Assembly: GCA_964560135.1 (NCBI GenBank)
Contig: CAZLKN010000067.1
Span: 1 to 14,894, forward strand
Source of the DNA: CAZLKN01 sp964560135
GTDB lineage: Bacteria; Actinomycetota; JAICYB01
Direction of reading: 5' to 3'
DNA length: 14,894 nt
A program made the translations under genes and the position numbers. The notes beneath the pieces were generated by a model, which searched no databases, was not told where the DNA came from, and saw only the letters and a list, made by a program, of their open reading frames with translations. Shown one piece after another: positions 1 to 5,992 of this stretch (position 1 is its first letter; every line of letters starts with the position of its first letter).

Positions 1-476
1 ACATGCAGACCCGAATAGGTGGCCCGGGGAGAGCCCGAAGTGTCGACGAAGGTGATCGAATCCCCCTGCCGAAGCGCGAGAAGGTCCGTCGAAAGCTCGA
101 CCTCGAGCCTGAGGTCACCCTCACCCGTCGGGCGAGACGGAACCGTGAACCCCTGCTCGATCCCCTCCGAGTGCGGCACATACCACTCCACGAGACCCCC
201 CGGATAGGCGAGCGTAAGCTCACCCGCGGAACCCGCAACCGAAGGAAGGCCGGGAGAATGCAGCTCCGCCCCCCTGCCCAGAGCAGCCAAGCCCATCTCA
301 ATCCTCCAAGCACCGGTAGCAGGAGTGACGCGGACCCCACCGGGCCAAGCCGCGGCCTCCAGGCCCGCGGAGGCAAGCACCGGCTCGGGAAGGGCAGGGA
401 CGGCCCCCGCGGACGGCGTCAGGAGACTGGCCACGAGCAAAGCTGCAACGAGAACGGGTAGGCGGTGCGGGCACAT
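1..476 (-). CDS. Secreted protein, N-terminal part, probable FG-GAP/integrin-like family (partial)
   Basis: I translated this minus-strand frame by hand; it stays open from ATG 476 to the left edge (158 codons and two bases). The first ~25 residues are a signal peptide: MCPHRLP, a hydrophobic core VLVAALLVASLL, then a likely AGA-type cleavage site. The mature part has the pattern I know from the start of bacterial FG-GAP/VCBS-repeat proteins: a beta strand ending LVEWYVPHSEGIEQGFTV, then LRLEVELSTDLLALRQ, then ITFVDTSGSPRATYSGLHV at the cut. The repeats themselves would lie outside the window. A purine-rich GTGGGGGGA sits 5-6 bases before the ATG and supports this start. The protein should be exported and probably folds as a beta-propeller or surface protein. 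The family call is from memory; export and coding are seen directly. Confidence 0.65.
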   Translation of the reverse strand, partial: MCPHRLPVLVAALLVASLLTPSAGAVPALPEPVLASAGLEAAAWPGGVRVTPATGAWRIEMGLAALGRGAELHSPGLPSVAGSAGELTLAYPGGLVEWYVPHSEGIEQGFTVPSRPTGEGDLRLEVELSTDLLALRQGDSITFVDTSGSPRATYSGLH

Positions 477-505
477 CGTATTCCCCCCACTTGCTCGGAA
501 TGCCT

Positions 506-880
506 TCAGGCCAGCACTTCGCCCCAGGGGAGCGGAGTCCTGCCCCCCCCTACAGCGGGCACGCAGGCCAAGATCGCGCCGTGGAGGATCAACCGCTCCA
601 CGCGATCAGGATGAGCGGCGGCGTACAGCAGGGACATCGGGGCTCCTTCAGAGAAGCCGATCAACGTGGCCGACGTGCTGCCGACGGCGTCCAGTACCGC
701 TGTGATGTCGTCGGTTCGGCTATCCAGATCATGCGGCCCGTTCCACGGATCGCTCAGTCCGACGCCCGCCCGGTCGAACTCGATCAGTCTCCCGATCGAA
801 CCCAGGCGCTCATAGAGACGGAGCAGTGGCGGGAACTCCCAATTGATCTCCAGGTGGGAGATGAAGCCCTCGGGGCGCCT
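506..880 (-). pseudogene. Relic of an alpha/beta hydrolase (Rv1900c-like hydrolase domain)
   Basis: Reading the minus strand gives about 125 codons ending at TGA 508-506 with no start codon of their own. The stretch starting GFISHLEINWEF (from about 877) aligns without gaps to residues 34-131 of the hydrolase/cyclase protein encoded at 6564-7892. It keeps EFDRAGVGLSD and the nucleophile elbow IGFSEGAPMSLL (GxSxG). After LILHGAILAC the similarity stops, and a short unrelated tail follows. The N-terminal ~33 residues, the acid and histidine of the triad and the whole cyclase domain are absent. I infer a decayed or deleted copy of this family rather than a working gene. It lies 29 bases upstream of the FG-GAP-like gene, whose promoter must therefore lie in or beyond it. 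Confidence 0.7.
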
Positions 881-1091
881 TGCGTATCGGGTCTCTGGAA
901 CCGAAGCCAGGTTCCAATCGCAGCCGGATCCAAGGCCTCCGCCCTGCCGCCTCCGTTCAGGCGGGCCATGCGCCGGCGCACACCACGCGTCGTTGGGCGC
1001 GACTGCCCTGAAACGGGCAGGGAGGAGATCGGTTTCGCGGCGTCGAATACCGGCTCACACGGCTCATTTGGTGCATTGGGGGGGAAGTGAC

Positions 1092-2852
1092 GTGGGTTTC
1101 GACGCGAAGCGGTACATGGCGCGGCGAGCGGTCAGCGTCGTTGCCATGGTCGGTCTGCTCAACCTGGCCCCCGCTGGGGGTGGAGGCACTTCGGCCGTCG
1201 CCGCCGAGCCGCAGCCCGTCGACTGCTCCGTGTCGACCATCTACGTCTCGCAAAACGTCTTCGTCGACGGAAGGATCCATACCCAGCTCTTTAAGCTCGA
1301 ATACGGCAGCGGCTCGAACAGCTTCACCGCCGTCGGAGACCCGTACTCTGACGGCTACAACGCGCTCGGGTTCAACAGCGACGACAACTTCTTCTATGCC
1401 GTCGACAAGAAGAGCCAGGTGATCCGAATCGATGCCACCGGAGCGGTCACGGGGCTGGGCGCGACGACTCCCGGCCTCCCCGCGGACCGCAATGGTGTGA
1501 ACAACAGCGGAGCCTTCGACTCCAGCGGCGTGTTCTACGTGGGGTCGAGCCGGACCCAGGCCAAGGACAAGCTGCAAGTGATCGATGTCACGGACATGAC
1601 GAAGAGCGTCGTCCAGCTCATCGAGGCCAGCACTGGCGAACCGGTGAGTGTCAGGCTTCCCGCCGACTACAGCTTCGTGGGGAGCAGCCTGTGGGGCTAC
1701 GTCGACAAGAGGTTCGTCCGGGTCAATCCAGTGTCGGGCGTGGTCGACAGGTTCGTTGACGACGATGATCTCCTCCCCGCCAACATCACTGCGGGGGCCG
1801 CCTGGACCTATGCCAATGGCAACCTGGGACTGGGTATCAACGAGACCGGCAAGGTCAACCAGATCGAGATCTCGGATCCCGACGGCCCGTCACCCACGTT
1901 CACACTCGTGTCGAAGACGAGTGGTCCGACCTCGACGGGTAACGACGGCACGACCTGCTCGGGTCCGCCTGCCGACCTCGGCATCACCAAGTCCGGTCCC
2001 GCGATCGCCCGCGCTGGCGATCAGATCTCCTGGACGCTGACGGTCACCAATCACGGACCCGGCATCAGCTCGGGCTACGTGGTCACGGACGACGTACCGG
2101 CCTCGGTGACCGGCCTCAGCGCGGAGGGGCCGGCCGGTGGCGACTGCGACATAGTCGGCAACGAGATCACATGCACCGGCAACGTCGTGCCGGTTGGTGA
2201 CTCCAACACGATCACCATCACCGGGACAGTGCCGTCCACGCCCTCGGTGTCCATCGAGAACACGGCGACGGTGCTTGGCAACGAGGCCGATGAGGAGCCG
2301 GCCAACAACACGTCATCGGCAACCACCACGGTGTTCATGGAGCGCTGTCGTGCCACTGCGGTCGCCGTCGGCGCCCAAACCTTCGGGACGGCCAACAAGG
2401 CCGAGGATCCGTGTGGGGCGGACCATCAGGCCGAGCTCTCCCACGGCGCACAGCCGGGCGCGATGGTCGCCGCCGAAGCGATCAGCGGCGAGACCCAGAG
2501 CGCGCCCCCATCAGCGTCGGCCGAGGCTGATGTTGCTGTGGCGATGATCGACATCCCGTCGTCGGTCTCGATCGAGGCCTCGTCACTGCACAGCTCGGCA
2601 TCGCTCGTCGTTACCTCGTGCGTCTCGCCGCAGATCACGGCCGAGTCGAGCGTCGGCAGTTTGACCATCAACGGCACTCCCGTGAGCGCCGGCGACCAGC
2701 CACTCACCATCCCAGTGGCATCGGGCTTCGTGCACCTCAACCACAAGGTGGTCTCCGGTGGCGCCGTGATCCAGCGAGCGCTGTTCCTGGACCTGCCCGG
2801 TACCAGCAACGATGTGATCCTCGCCGAGACGACGGTCGGCGTGGTCTGCTGA
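1092..2852 (+). CDS. Secreted DUF6923 / DUF11 / choice-of-anchor-like protein
   Basis: This encodes 586 residues from GTG 1092, which is preceded by GGGGGGAAG at good spacing; the frame is open further upstream but with no better start. ATG 1116 is an alternative. Residues ~8-38 form a signal peptide (MARRAVSVVAMVGLLNLAP, then AVAA). Residues ~45-290 look like the DUF6923 propeller-like module (YNALGFNSDDNFFYAVD, QVIRIDATGAVTGLG). Residues ~295-415 are a DUF11 Ig-like repeat (DLGITKSGPAIARAGDQISW, LTVTNHGPG, ending ENTATV and EPANNTS). Residues ~416-586 resemble the choice-of-anchor P type. There is no LPXTG motif or C-terminal membrane helix, so any anchoring is by an unseen route. Expected location is outside the cell, as a surface or adhesion-type protein. 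The ligand is unknown. Confidence 0.85.
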   Translation: MGFDAKRYMARRAVSVVAMVGLLNLAPAGGGGTSAVAAEPQPVDCSVSTIYVSQNVFVDGRIHTQLFKLEYGSGSNSFTAVGDPYSDGYNALGFNSDDNFFYAVDKKSQVIRIDATGAVTGLGATTPGLPADRNGVNNSGAFDSSGVFYVGSSRTQAKDKLQVIDVTDMTKSVVQLIEASTGEPVSVRLPADYSFVGSSLWGYVDKRFVRVNPVSGVVDRFVDDDDLLPANITAGAAWTYANGNLGLGINETGKVNQIEISDPDGPSPTFTLVSKTSGPTSTGNDGTTCSGPPADLGITKSGPAIARAGDQISWTLTVTNHGPGISSGYVVTDDVPASVTGLSAEGPAGGDCDIVGNEITCTGNVVPVGDSNTITITGTVPSTPSVSIENTATVLGNEADEEPANNTSSATTTVFMERCRATAVAVGAQTFGTANKAEDPCGADHQAELSHGAQPGAMVAAEAISGETQSAPPSASAEADVAVAMIDIPSSVSIEASSLHSSASLVVTSCVSPQITAESSVGSLTINGTPVSAGDQPLTIPVASGFVHLNHKVVSGGAVIQRALFLDLPGTSNDVILAETTVGVVC

Positions 2853-2871
2853 GCCGCCGCGGGCCCAACGG

Positions 2872-3114
2872 ATGTTCCTCATCGCAGCACTCGGCACATT
2901 CGTGGCCCATGCCCGCCGGGAGCCCGGCACCCGTCTGTACACGTCGTGGCGGTACGTCGAACGAGCGACGGAGTTCCTGCACCTGATGGAGTTCGAGAAC
3001 GCGGACGCCGAGCGGGCCCACGCCACCAGCGACGCCGTGAAGGTGTTCACCGACACGCTCTACCCGATGTGCACCGAGCCGCCGGTATTCGACGCGTGGG
3101 AGACCGTGGAATGA
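2872..3114 (+). CDS. Antibiotic-biosynthesis-monooxygenase (ABM) domain protein, 5'-truncated
   Basis: This encodes 80 residues. The pattern FVAHARREPGTRLYTSWR, then FLHLMEFENADAERAH, then AVKVFTDTLYPMCTEPPVF is that of small ABM (quinol-monooxygenase-like) proteins with a dimeric ferredoxin-like fold. These are usually about 95-105 residues and begin with a beta strand and a short helix before the AHAR helix. Here that first strand is missing: ATG 2872 lies only 19 bases after the previous stop and has no ribosome binding site. The same frame is open upstream but reads as the end of the neighbouring gene. I infer a 5' truncation by deletion or rearrangement. The stop overlaps the next ATG (ATGA), so it was probably the first gene of a two-gene operon with the SRPBCC gene. 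The product may not fold. Confidence 0.65.
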   Translation: MFLIAALGTFVAHARREPGTRLYTSWRYVERATEFLHLMEFENADAERAHATSDAVKVFTDTLYPMCTEPPVFDAWETVE

Positions 3115-3557
3115 CGGTCGACGTGCGTACCGAGATCGAGATCACACGGCGGCGGGCCGAGGTGGCCGCGTACGCCACCGACCCGGACAACGCCACGGCC
3201 TGGTACGAGAACATCCACGCCGTCGAATGGAAGACCGAGGGCCCGCTGGACGTCGGCTCCCGGATCGCCTTCGTGGCCCGCTTCCTCGGACGCCGACTGG
3301 CCTACACCTACGAGGTTCGGGAGCTCGTCATGGGTGAGCGATTCGTCATGTCCACCGCCCAGGGGCCGTTCCCGATGGAGACCACCTACACCTGGGAGGA
3401 CACCGCCGACGGGGGGACGAGGATGACGCTACGCAACCGCGGCAAACCCTCGGGATTCTCGAAGCTGGCCGCACCGGCCATGGCCGCGGCGATGCGCCGC
3501 GCGAACCGCAAGGACCTGTCCCGACTAAAGACGCTGCTGGAGTCCCGTACGGGTTGA
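3111..3557 (+). CDS. SRPBCC-family protein (polyketide cyclase/START-like)
   Basis: This encodes 148 residues from ATG 3111, which overlaps the previous stop as ATGA. The frame is open further upstream, but that part is the shadow of the ABM gene. Visible SRPBCC features are an N-terminal strand (VDVRTEIEITRRRAEVAAYA), a D-x-x-N-A-T-A-W-Y helix, paired strands (GSRIAFVARFLGRRLAYTYEV), the ERFVM-STAQGPFPMETTYTW hairpin, and a long C-terminal helix (~residues 115-145) that would cover the hydrophobic pocket. Length is typical. Members bind lipids or polyketide-like ligands or act as cyclases; the ligand cannot be predicted here. No signal peptide, so cytosolic. A 6-bp hairpin lies 55 bases downstream. 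Confidence 0.85.
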   Translation: MTVDVRTEIEITRRRAEVAAYATDPDNATAWYENIHAVEWKTEGPLDVGSRIAFVARFLGRRLAYTYEVRELVMGERFVMSTAQGPFPMETTYTWEDTADGGTRMTLRNRGKPSGFSKLAAPAMAAAMRRANRKDLSRLKTLLESRTG

Positions 3558-3611
3558 AGCCGCTCCAGGCTCGGGACGCCTCACCCTCGAGGGGACAGAC
3601 CTCGCGGAGAC

Positions 3612-3627
3612 TCGGCTGCTGAGCCGA
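3612..3627 (+). terminator. Hairpin after the SRPBCC gene
   Basis: TCGGCT and AGCCGA form a perfect 6-bp stem around a GCTG loop, 55 bases after the SRPBCC stop. No T-tract follows, as is common in high-GC actinobacteria. It would separate the ABM/SRPBCC operon from HigBA. This is inference from structure only. Confidence 0.35.
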
Positions 3628-3677
3628 CGGACGCAGAAACACGTCGGTCACTGGGCCGGTGTCGTGGCCTCCTGGCA

Positions 3678-3691
3678 TACTCTTTTTGATA
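3678..3691 (+). promoter_or_regulatory. Candidate -10 box for leaderless higB transcript
   Basis: TACTCT (TAnnnT) ends seven bases before ATG 3691, with no ribosome binding site between them. This spacing is what leaderless actinobacterial genes show, with transcription starting at the A of the start codon. No clear -35 element is seen. An overlapping TATGAT at 3690-3695 would start transcription inside the gene and is less likely. Confidence 0.35.
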
Positions 3692-4056
3692 TGATGGCTG
3701 AGCAATGGGAAGTCCGCTTCTACGAGCACACCAACGGCAGCGAGCCGGTCAAGAAGTGGCTAGACGAGTTGGCGAAGACCACGCCGACCGAGTACGCGCG
3801 TGCCCGACACCACATCGATCTGCTCGAAGAGTTCGGACCGTTCCTCTCCGAGCCCTACACGCGACAGCTCAAGGGCAAGCTGAGGGAGCTGCGACCCGGA
3901 CCATGGAGGGTCACCTACTTCGCCGACCCGCAGCGACGGATGATTCTGCTCACCAGCTTCCGAAAGAGGACCAGGACCACACCGCGATCCGAGATCAACA
4001 GAGCCGAAAGGCTCATGAAGGACTGGGTTGATCGGATGAGAAAGGACACCAGATGA
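3691..4056 (+). CDS. higB: HigB/RelE-family toxin (phage Gp49-like)
   Basis: This encodes 121 residues from ATG 3691 (or ATG 3694, one codon later); a GTG at 3664 is in frame but has no signal. It matches the Gp49-like HigB family of RelE-fold ribosome-dependent mRNA interferases. Visible features are the N-terminal WEVRFYEH strand, the helix EPVKKWLDELAK, the core KLRELRPGPWRVTYF (residues ~63-77), the strand RRMILLTSFRKRT, and the basic C-terminal helix INRAERLMKDWVDRMRK. Arg and Lys residues around 66-73 and 91-95 are where the family places RNA-binding and catalytic groups. The stop overlaps the antitoxin start as ATGA, so the two are translationally coupled. Toxin-first order is typical of HigBA. 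It looks intact. Confidence 0.85.
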   Translation: MMAEQWEVRFYEHTNGSEPVKKWLDELAKTTPTEYARARHHIDLLEEFGPFLSEPYTRQLKGKLRELRPGPWRVTYFADPQRRMILLTSFRKRTRTTPRSEINRAERLMKDWVDRMRKDTR

Positions 4057-4421
4057 CCACGTGGCAGGAGCACAAGCGCAAGCGGCCCCTCACCGGCGCG
4101 GCAAAGAAAGCCTACGAGACCGAACGTGAAGCGATGGGCGTCGGGTACCTCATCCTCAAGGCCAGGACCTCAGCCGGACTAAGCCAAGACCAGCTCGCCC
4201 GAAAGATCAAGACCTCGCAGCCCACGGTCGCCAGGTGGGAGTCGGGTGCACAGGTCCCAAGCGTTCGATCCCTGATGAAGATCGCCAATGCAACCGGGTT
4301 CGAACTCGCAGTTGGCCTCAAGCAACCCGGGACTCGGAGCGAAACGTTAGAGGTCTTGGAAACCCTTCAGCCGAATGGCCCGCGAGCCAAAGGTCGAATC
4401 GTGCGGGAGGCGGCCGGTTGA
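4053..4421 (+). CDS. higA: HigA-type antitoxin, XRE helix-turn-helix
   Basis: This encodes 122 residues from ATG 4053, preceded by AAAGGA at about 8 bases and overlapping the toxin stop. An XRE/Cro HTH spans residues ~34-88: LSQDQLARKI (helix 2), then TSQPTVARWESG (recognition helix), then PSVRSLMKIANATGFEL. The N-terminal ~30 residues are basic and helical (EHKRKRPLTGAAKKAYETER), as in HigA antitoxins paired with Gp49-like toxins, where this segment contacts the toxin. The C-terminal tail (~95-122) is low in structure. It should neutralise HigB and repress the operon from an operator near 3680. No operator palindrome is obvious there. Confidence 0.85.
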   Translation: MTTWQEHKRKRPLTGAAKKAYETEREAMGVGYLILKARTSAGLSQDQLARKIKTSQPTVARWESGAQVPSVRSLMKIANATGFELAVGLKQPGTRSETLEVLETLQPNGPRAKGRIVREAAG

Positions 4422-4703
4422 CAATGGCTGTGGCGGGCAATCTCGGGGCCTCGGTTCTCGACCTGGCGCGTGCGACCGGTTCGCCGCGTCGTCACGCCGG
4501 GGAGTCCGAGGCCGTCCCCTATTCGCCGGATCCCGCTCCCCGACCTACGCGTACTGGGAAGGCTGGCCATCCGACAGGGGGCCGCCCGTCAAAGGTCGCG
4601 CGGGTAGCGTGACGGCCCAGCAGCCCATCGCCGGGCAGCGCGTCACAGCGTAGCGGCCGCGCCCAAGCAGGCCACCGGCGACAACCAGAGCTTCCTCGCT
4701 GAA
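4422..4703. other. Gap between higA and the minus-strand RFR gene
   Basis: This gap of 282 bases separates convergent genes. The short frames here lack ribosome binding sites and family-like patterns. The only structure I see is an inverted pair GTGACG (4609-4614) and CGTCAC (4641-4646), which could act as a weak terminator for either gene. No promoter is evident. Confidence 0.4.
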
Positions 4704-4952
4704 TTAGGAGGAGCCGGGGATCCTCCGGCTTTGACGAAGGTGCCGGGCCCGCGCGGCGATGGTATCGTCCCGGGCCTGGTTCGCCTCCTCGATGCTTCTG
4801 AATCGCTGGACCCCGCGTGCCGGCGCGGGCGGCGCCAGCAGCGTCGACCGCCGCCACAGGGCTCGGATTCGGTCGAACAGCCCAGGACCGCCCTGTCGGT
4901 GAAGCAGCGCGTCGCGCGCTGCGTCCAGGTCACGGAAGCGTTCGACGGACAC
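4704..4952 (-). CDS. Small RFR-motif protein of unknown function, partner of nucleotidyltransferase
   Basis: This encodes 82 residues from GTG 4952. A strong AGGAGG lies 8 bases upstream, inside the end of the preceding reading frame. A motif occurs twice: VERFRDLDAARDAL (residues 3-16) and VQRFRSIEEANQAR (48-61), joined by an arginine-rich helix (FDRIRALWRRSTLLAPPAP). The second copy is followed by another helix (TIAARARHLRQ). I know similar small proteins next to nucleotidyltransferase genes, but I know no proven function. Only two bases separate it from the TGA of the extended nucleotidyltransferase frame, so the two form an operon. It could be an antidote, adaptor or scaffold; that is a guess. 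No Cys, signal peptide or membrane segment. Confidence 0.75.
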   Translation of the reverse strand: MSVERFRDLDAARDALLHRQGGPGLFDRIRALWRRSTLLAPPAPARGVQRFRSIEEANQARDDTIAARARHLRQSRRIPGSS

Positions 4953-4954
4953 CG

Positions 4955-5038
4955 TCAGCCCTCCTCGAACCCGAAGACCCGGCGAAGCGCTTCAGCGTCC
5001 GCACGATCGACGGGCCTCACCGCTTCGCGCTTCATCTC
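4955..5038 (-). pseudogene. Detached C-terminal end of the nucleotidyltransferase frame after an in-frame TAA
   Basis: After TAA 5041-5039 the same frame continues for 27 codons to TGA 4957-4955. It reads EMKREAVRPVDRADAEALRR and then VFGFEEG. From memory, family members end in the same way: a TLY-x-MK-x-D-TVRP-x-DRADA-x-AL segment and a short acidic tail. The TAA takes the place of the expected Tyr codon (one base from TAC or TAT). The continued frame also leads exactly to the ribosome binding site and start of the next gene. I infer a nonsense change, or a read error, in an originally longer gene. Confidence 0.6.
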
Positions 5039-5518
5039 TTAAAGCGTAGCGGGTGACGCGACACGGACCTGGACGCCTTCCACCGTCAGGGTTTCGACCT
5101 GGAGATCATCGAAAGCGACCGTCTCGCCCAGGCGACTCACGAGATCGATCACGAAGTCCTCGCCCGGAGGCCCGTAGCGGACCACGGGGTAGTCGCCGGC
5201 GAGATCCTCCACCGAGATGAGTTCGATCTCGGGATCGTCCCACAGCGTGCTGAGCGCGTCGCGGAGCCGCGCGATGTTCGTTTCGTCGGCTCGGACGAAC
5301 AGGTCGACGTCCTCGGTGGCCCTGACGATGCCGTGTAGGTTCAGAGCCACCGCTCCGACCACGACATAGTCGACGTCATGCTCCGCCAGGGCCGCGAGGA
5401 GCGCAAGTGTGCGGTCGAGTTCCACCCGGGTATCGTCCCGGCCGAGCGAACGTCCTGCAACCCGCTGGGTTTCACGGTCCTGATGCCCGCGCCTGTCACG
5501 CGCCGGTCGGCTGCTCAT
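5039..5518 (-). CDS. Nucleotidyltransferase-fold protein (MNT/AbiEii-like), probably C-terminally cut
   Basis: This encodes 159 residues from ATG 5518. GTG 5425 (residue 32) may be the true start, since the first 31 residues are arginine-rich and unlike the family. The fold is a DNA-polymerase-beta-type nucleotidyltransferase: a helix LALLAALAEHDVDYVVVGAVAL with the glycine turn, HGIVRATEDVDLF giving metal ligands D70 and D72, and FVIDLV giving the third carboxylate D125. Such proteins transfer nucleotides to RNA or protein and often serve as toxins or defence factors. The specific target here cannot be told. The frame ends at TAA 5041-5039, but family-like sequence continues beyond. It precedes the RFR-motif gene in an operon. 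The catalytic core is complete, so the shortened protein might still work. Confidence 0.75.
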   Translation of the reverse strand: MSSRPARDRRGHQDRETQRVAGRSLGRDDTRVELDRTLALLAALAEHDVDYVVVGAVALNLHGIVRATEDVDLFVRADETNIARLRDALSTLWDDPEIELISVEDLAGDYPVVRYGPPGEDFVIDLVSRLGETVAFDDLQVETLTVEGVQVRVASPATL

Positions 5519-5702
5519 CGTTTGGTGAGGAACACGTCAGCCCTCCCTAAGAGGCGAAGGCGAGGTAGAGCCAGCCAGTGGGCCCGTCAGCGGTCCGAGT
5601 AGCAGTCGGCTCTCACCCCGAGACGAGGTTCGCTCCTGCTCGCTCCCAAGCCGCGACGAGCTCCCCGGAAGCGAATGTCGCCAAGAAGTCGGCAAATGTG
5701 TA

Positions 5703-5712
5703 CCGTTAACGG
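5703..5712. promoter_or_regulatory. Palindrome CCGTTAACGG, candidate VapB operator
   Basis: This perfect 10-bp palindrome ends 19 bases before the vapB start, just upstream of its ribosome binding site. It lies between two direct copies of GTGTACC (5698-5704 and 5721-5727). VapB-type antitoxins usually repress their own promoter by binding such sites. Function is inferred from position and symmetry. Confidence 0.4.
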
Positions 5713-5713
5713 G

Positions 5714-5723
5714 AAAGGAGGTG
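5714..5723 (+). promoter_or_regulatory. Ribosome binding site of vapB
   Basis: AAAGGAGGTG is a near-perfect complement of the 16S rRNA 3' end. It lies 8 bases before ATG 5732 and decides that start over the in-frame upstream codons. Such a strong site on the antitoxin fits the need to make more antitoxin than toxin. Confidence 0.8.
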
Positions 5724-5731
5724 TACCACTC

Positions 5732-5992
5732 ATGGAGGTAGGCATGAGAGAGTTTCGAGACCATCTGCGCCGCTGGGTCGACGCCGTAAAGGAAGGCCAA
5801 GAGGTGACCATCACCGAGCGCGGCCGGCCTGTTGCGCGGCTCATCGACGCCTCGGCCCCTAAGCCCTACGACCGGCTCGTCGCCGAAGGAGTCATCACCC
5901 CCGCCCGCAAGCCGCGCCGGCCCGACTCCTCCTACCGGCGCGTAAAGACGAAGGGGACCGTCTCGGACCTCGTGCGCGAACAGCGTAGGTGA
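5732..5992 (+). CDS. vapB: VapB-type antitoxin, Phd/YefM family
   Basis: This encodes 86 residues from ATG 5732; an ATG four codons later is weaker. The N-terminal half is the Phd/YefM DNA-binding domain: VGMREFRDHLRRWVDAVKEG, then EVTITERGRPVARLI (residues ~3-38). The C-terminal part is rich in Arg and Pro (PARKPRRPDSSYRR) and ends with the helix VSDLVREQRR, which is likely to lie in the VapC active-site groove. The stop overlaps the toxin GTG (GTGA), giving translational coupling. It should bind and inhibit the PIN-domain toxin and, with it, repress the operon at the palindrome just upstream. Looks intact. Confidence 0.88.
   Translation: MEVGMREFRDHLRRWVDAVKEGQEVTITERGRPVARLIDASAPKPYDRLVAEGVITPARKPRRPDSSYRRVKTKGTVSDLVREQRR

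Noticed and set aside
843..1091. Possible longer N-terminus of the DUF6923/DUF11 protein from ATG 843
   Set aside because: It would put 83 arginine-rich residues before a clear signal peptide and overlaps the hydrolase relic; GTG 1092 has a good ribosome binding site.
5537..5800. Minus-strand frame of 87 codons upstream of the nucleotidyltransferase
   Set aside because: Overlaps the vapB start and operator region on the other strand and shows no family-like pattern.
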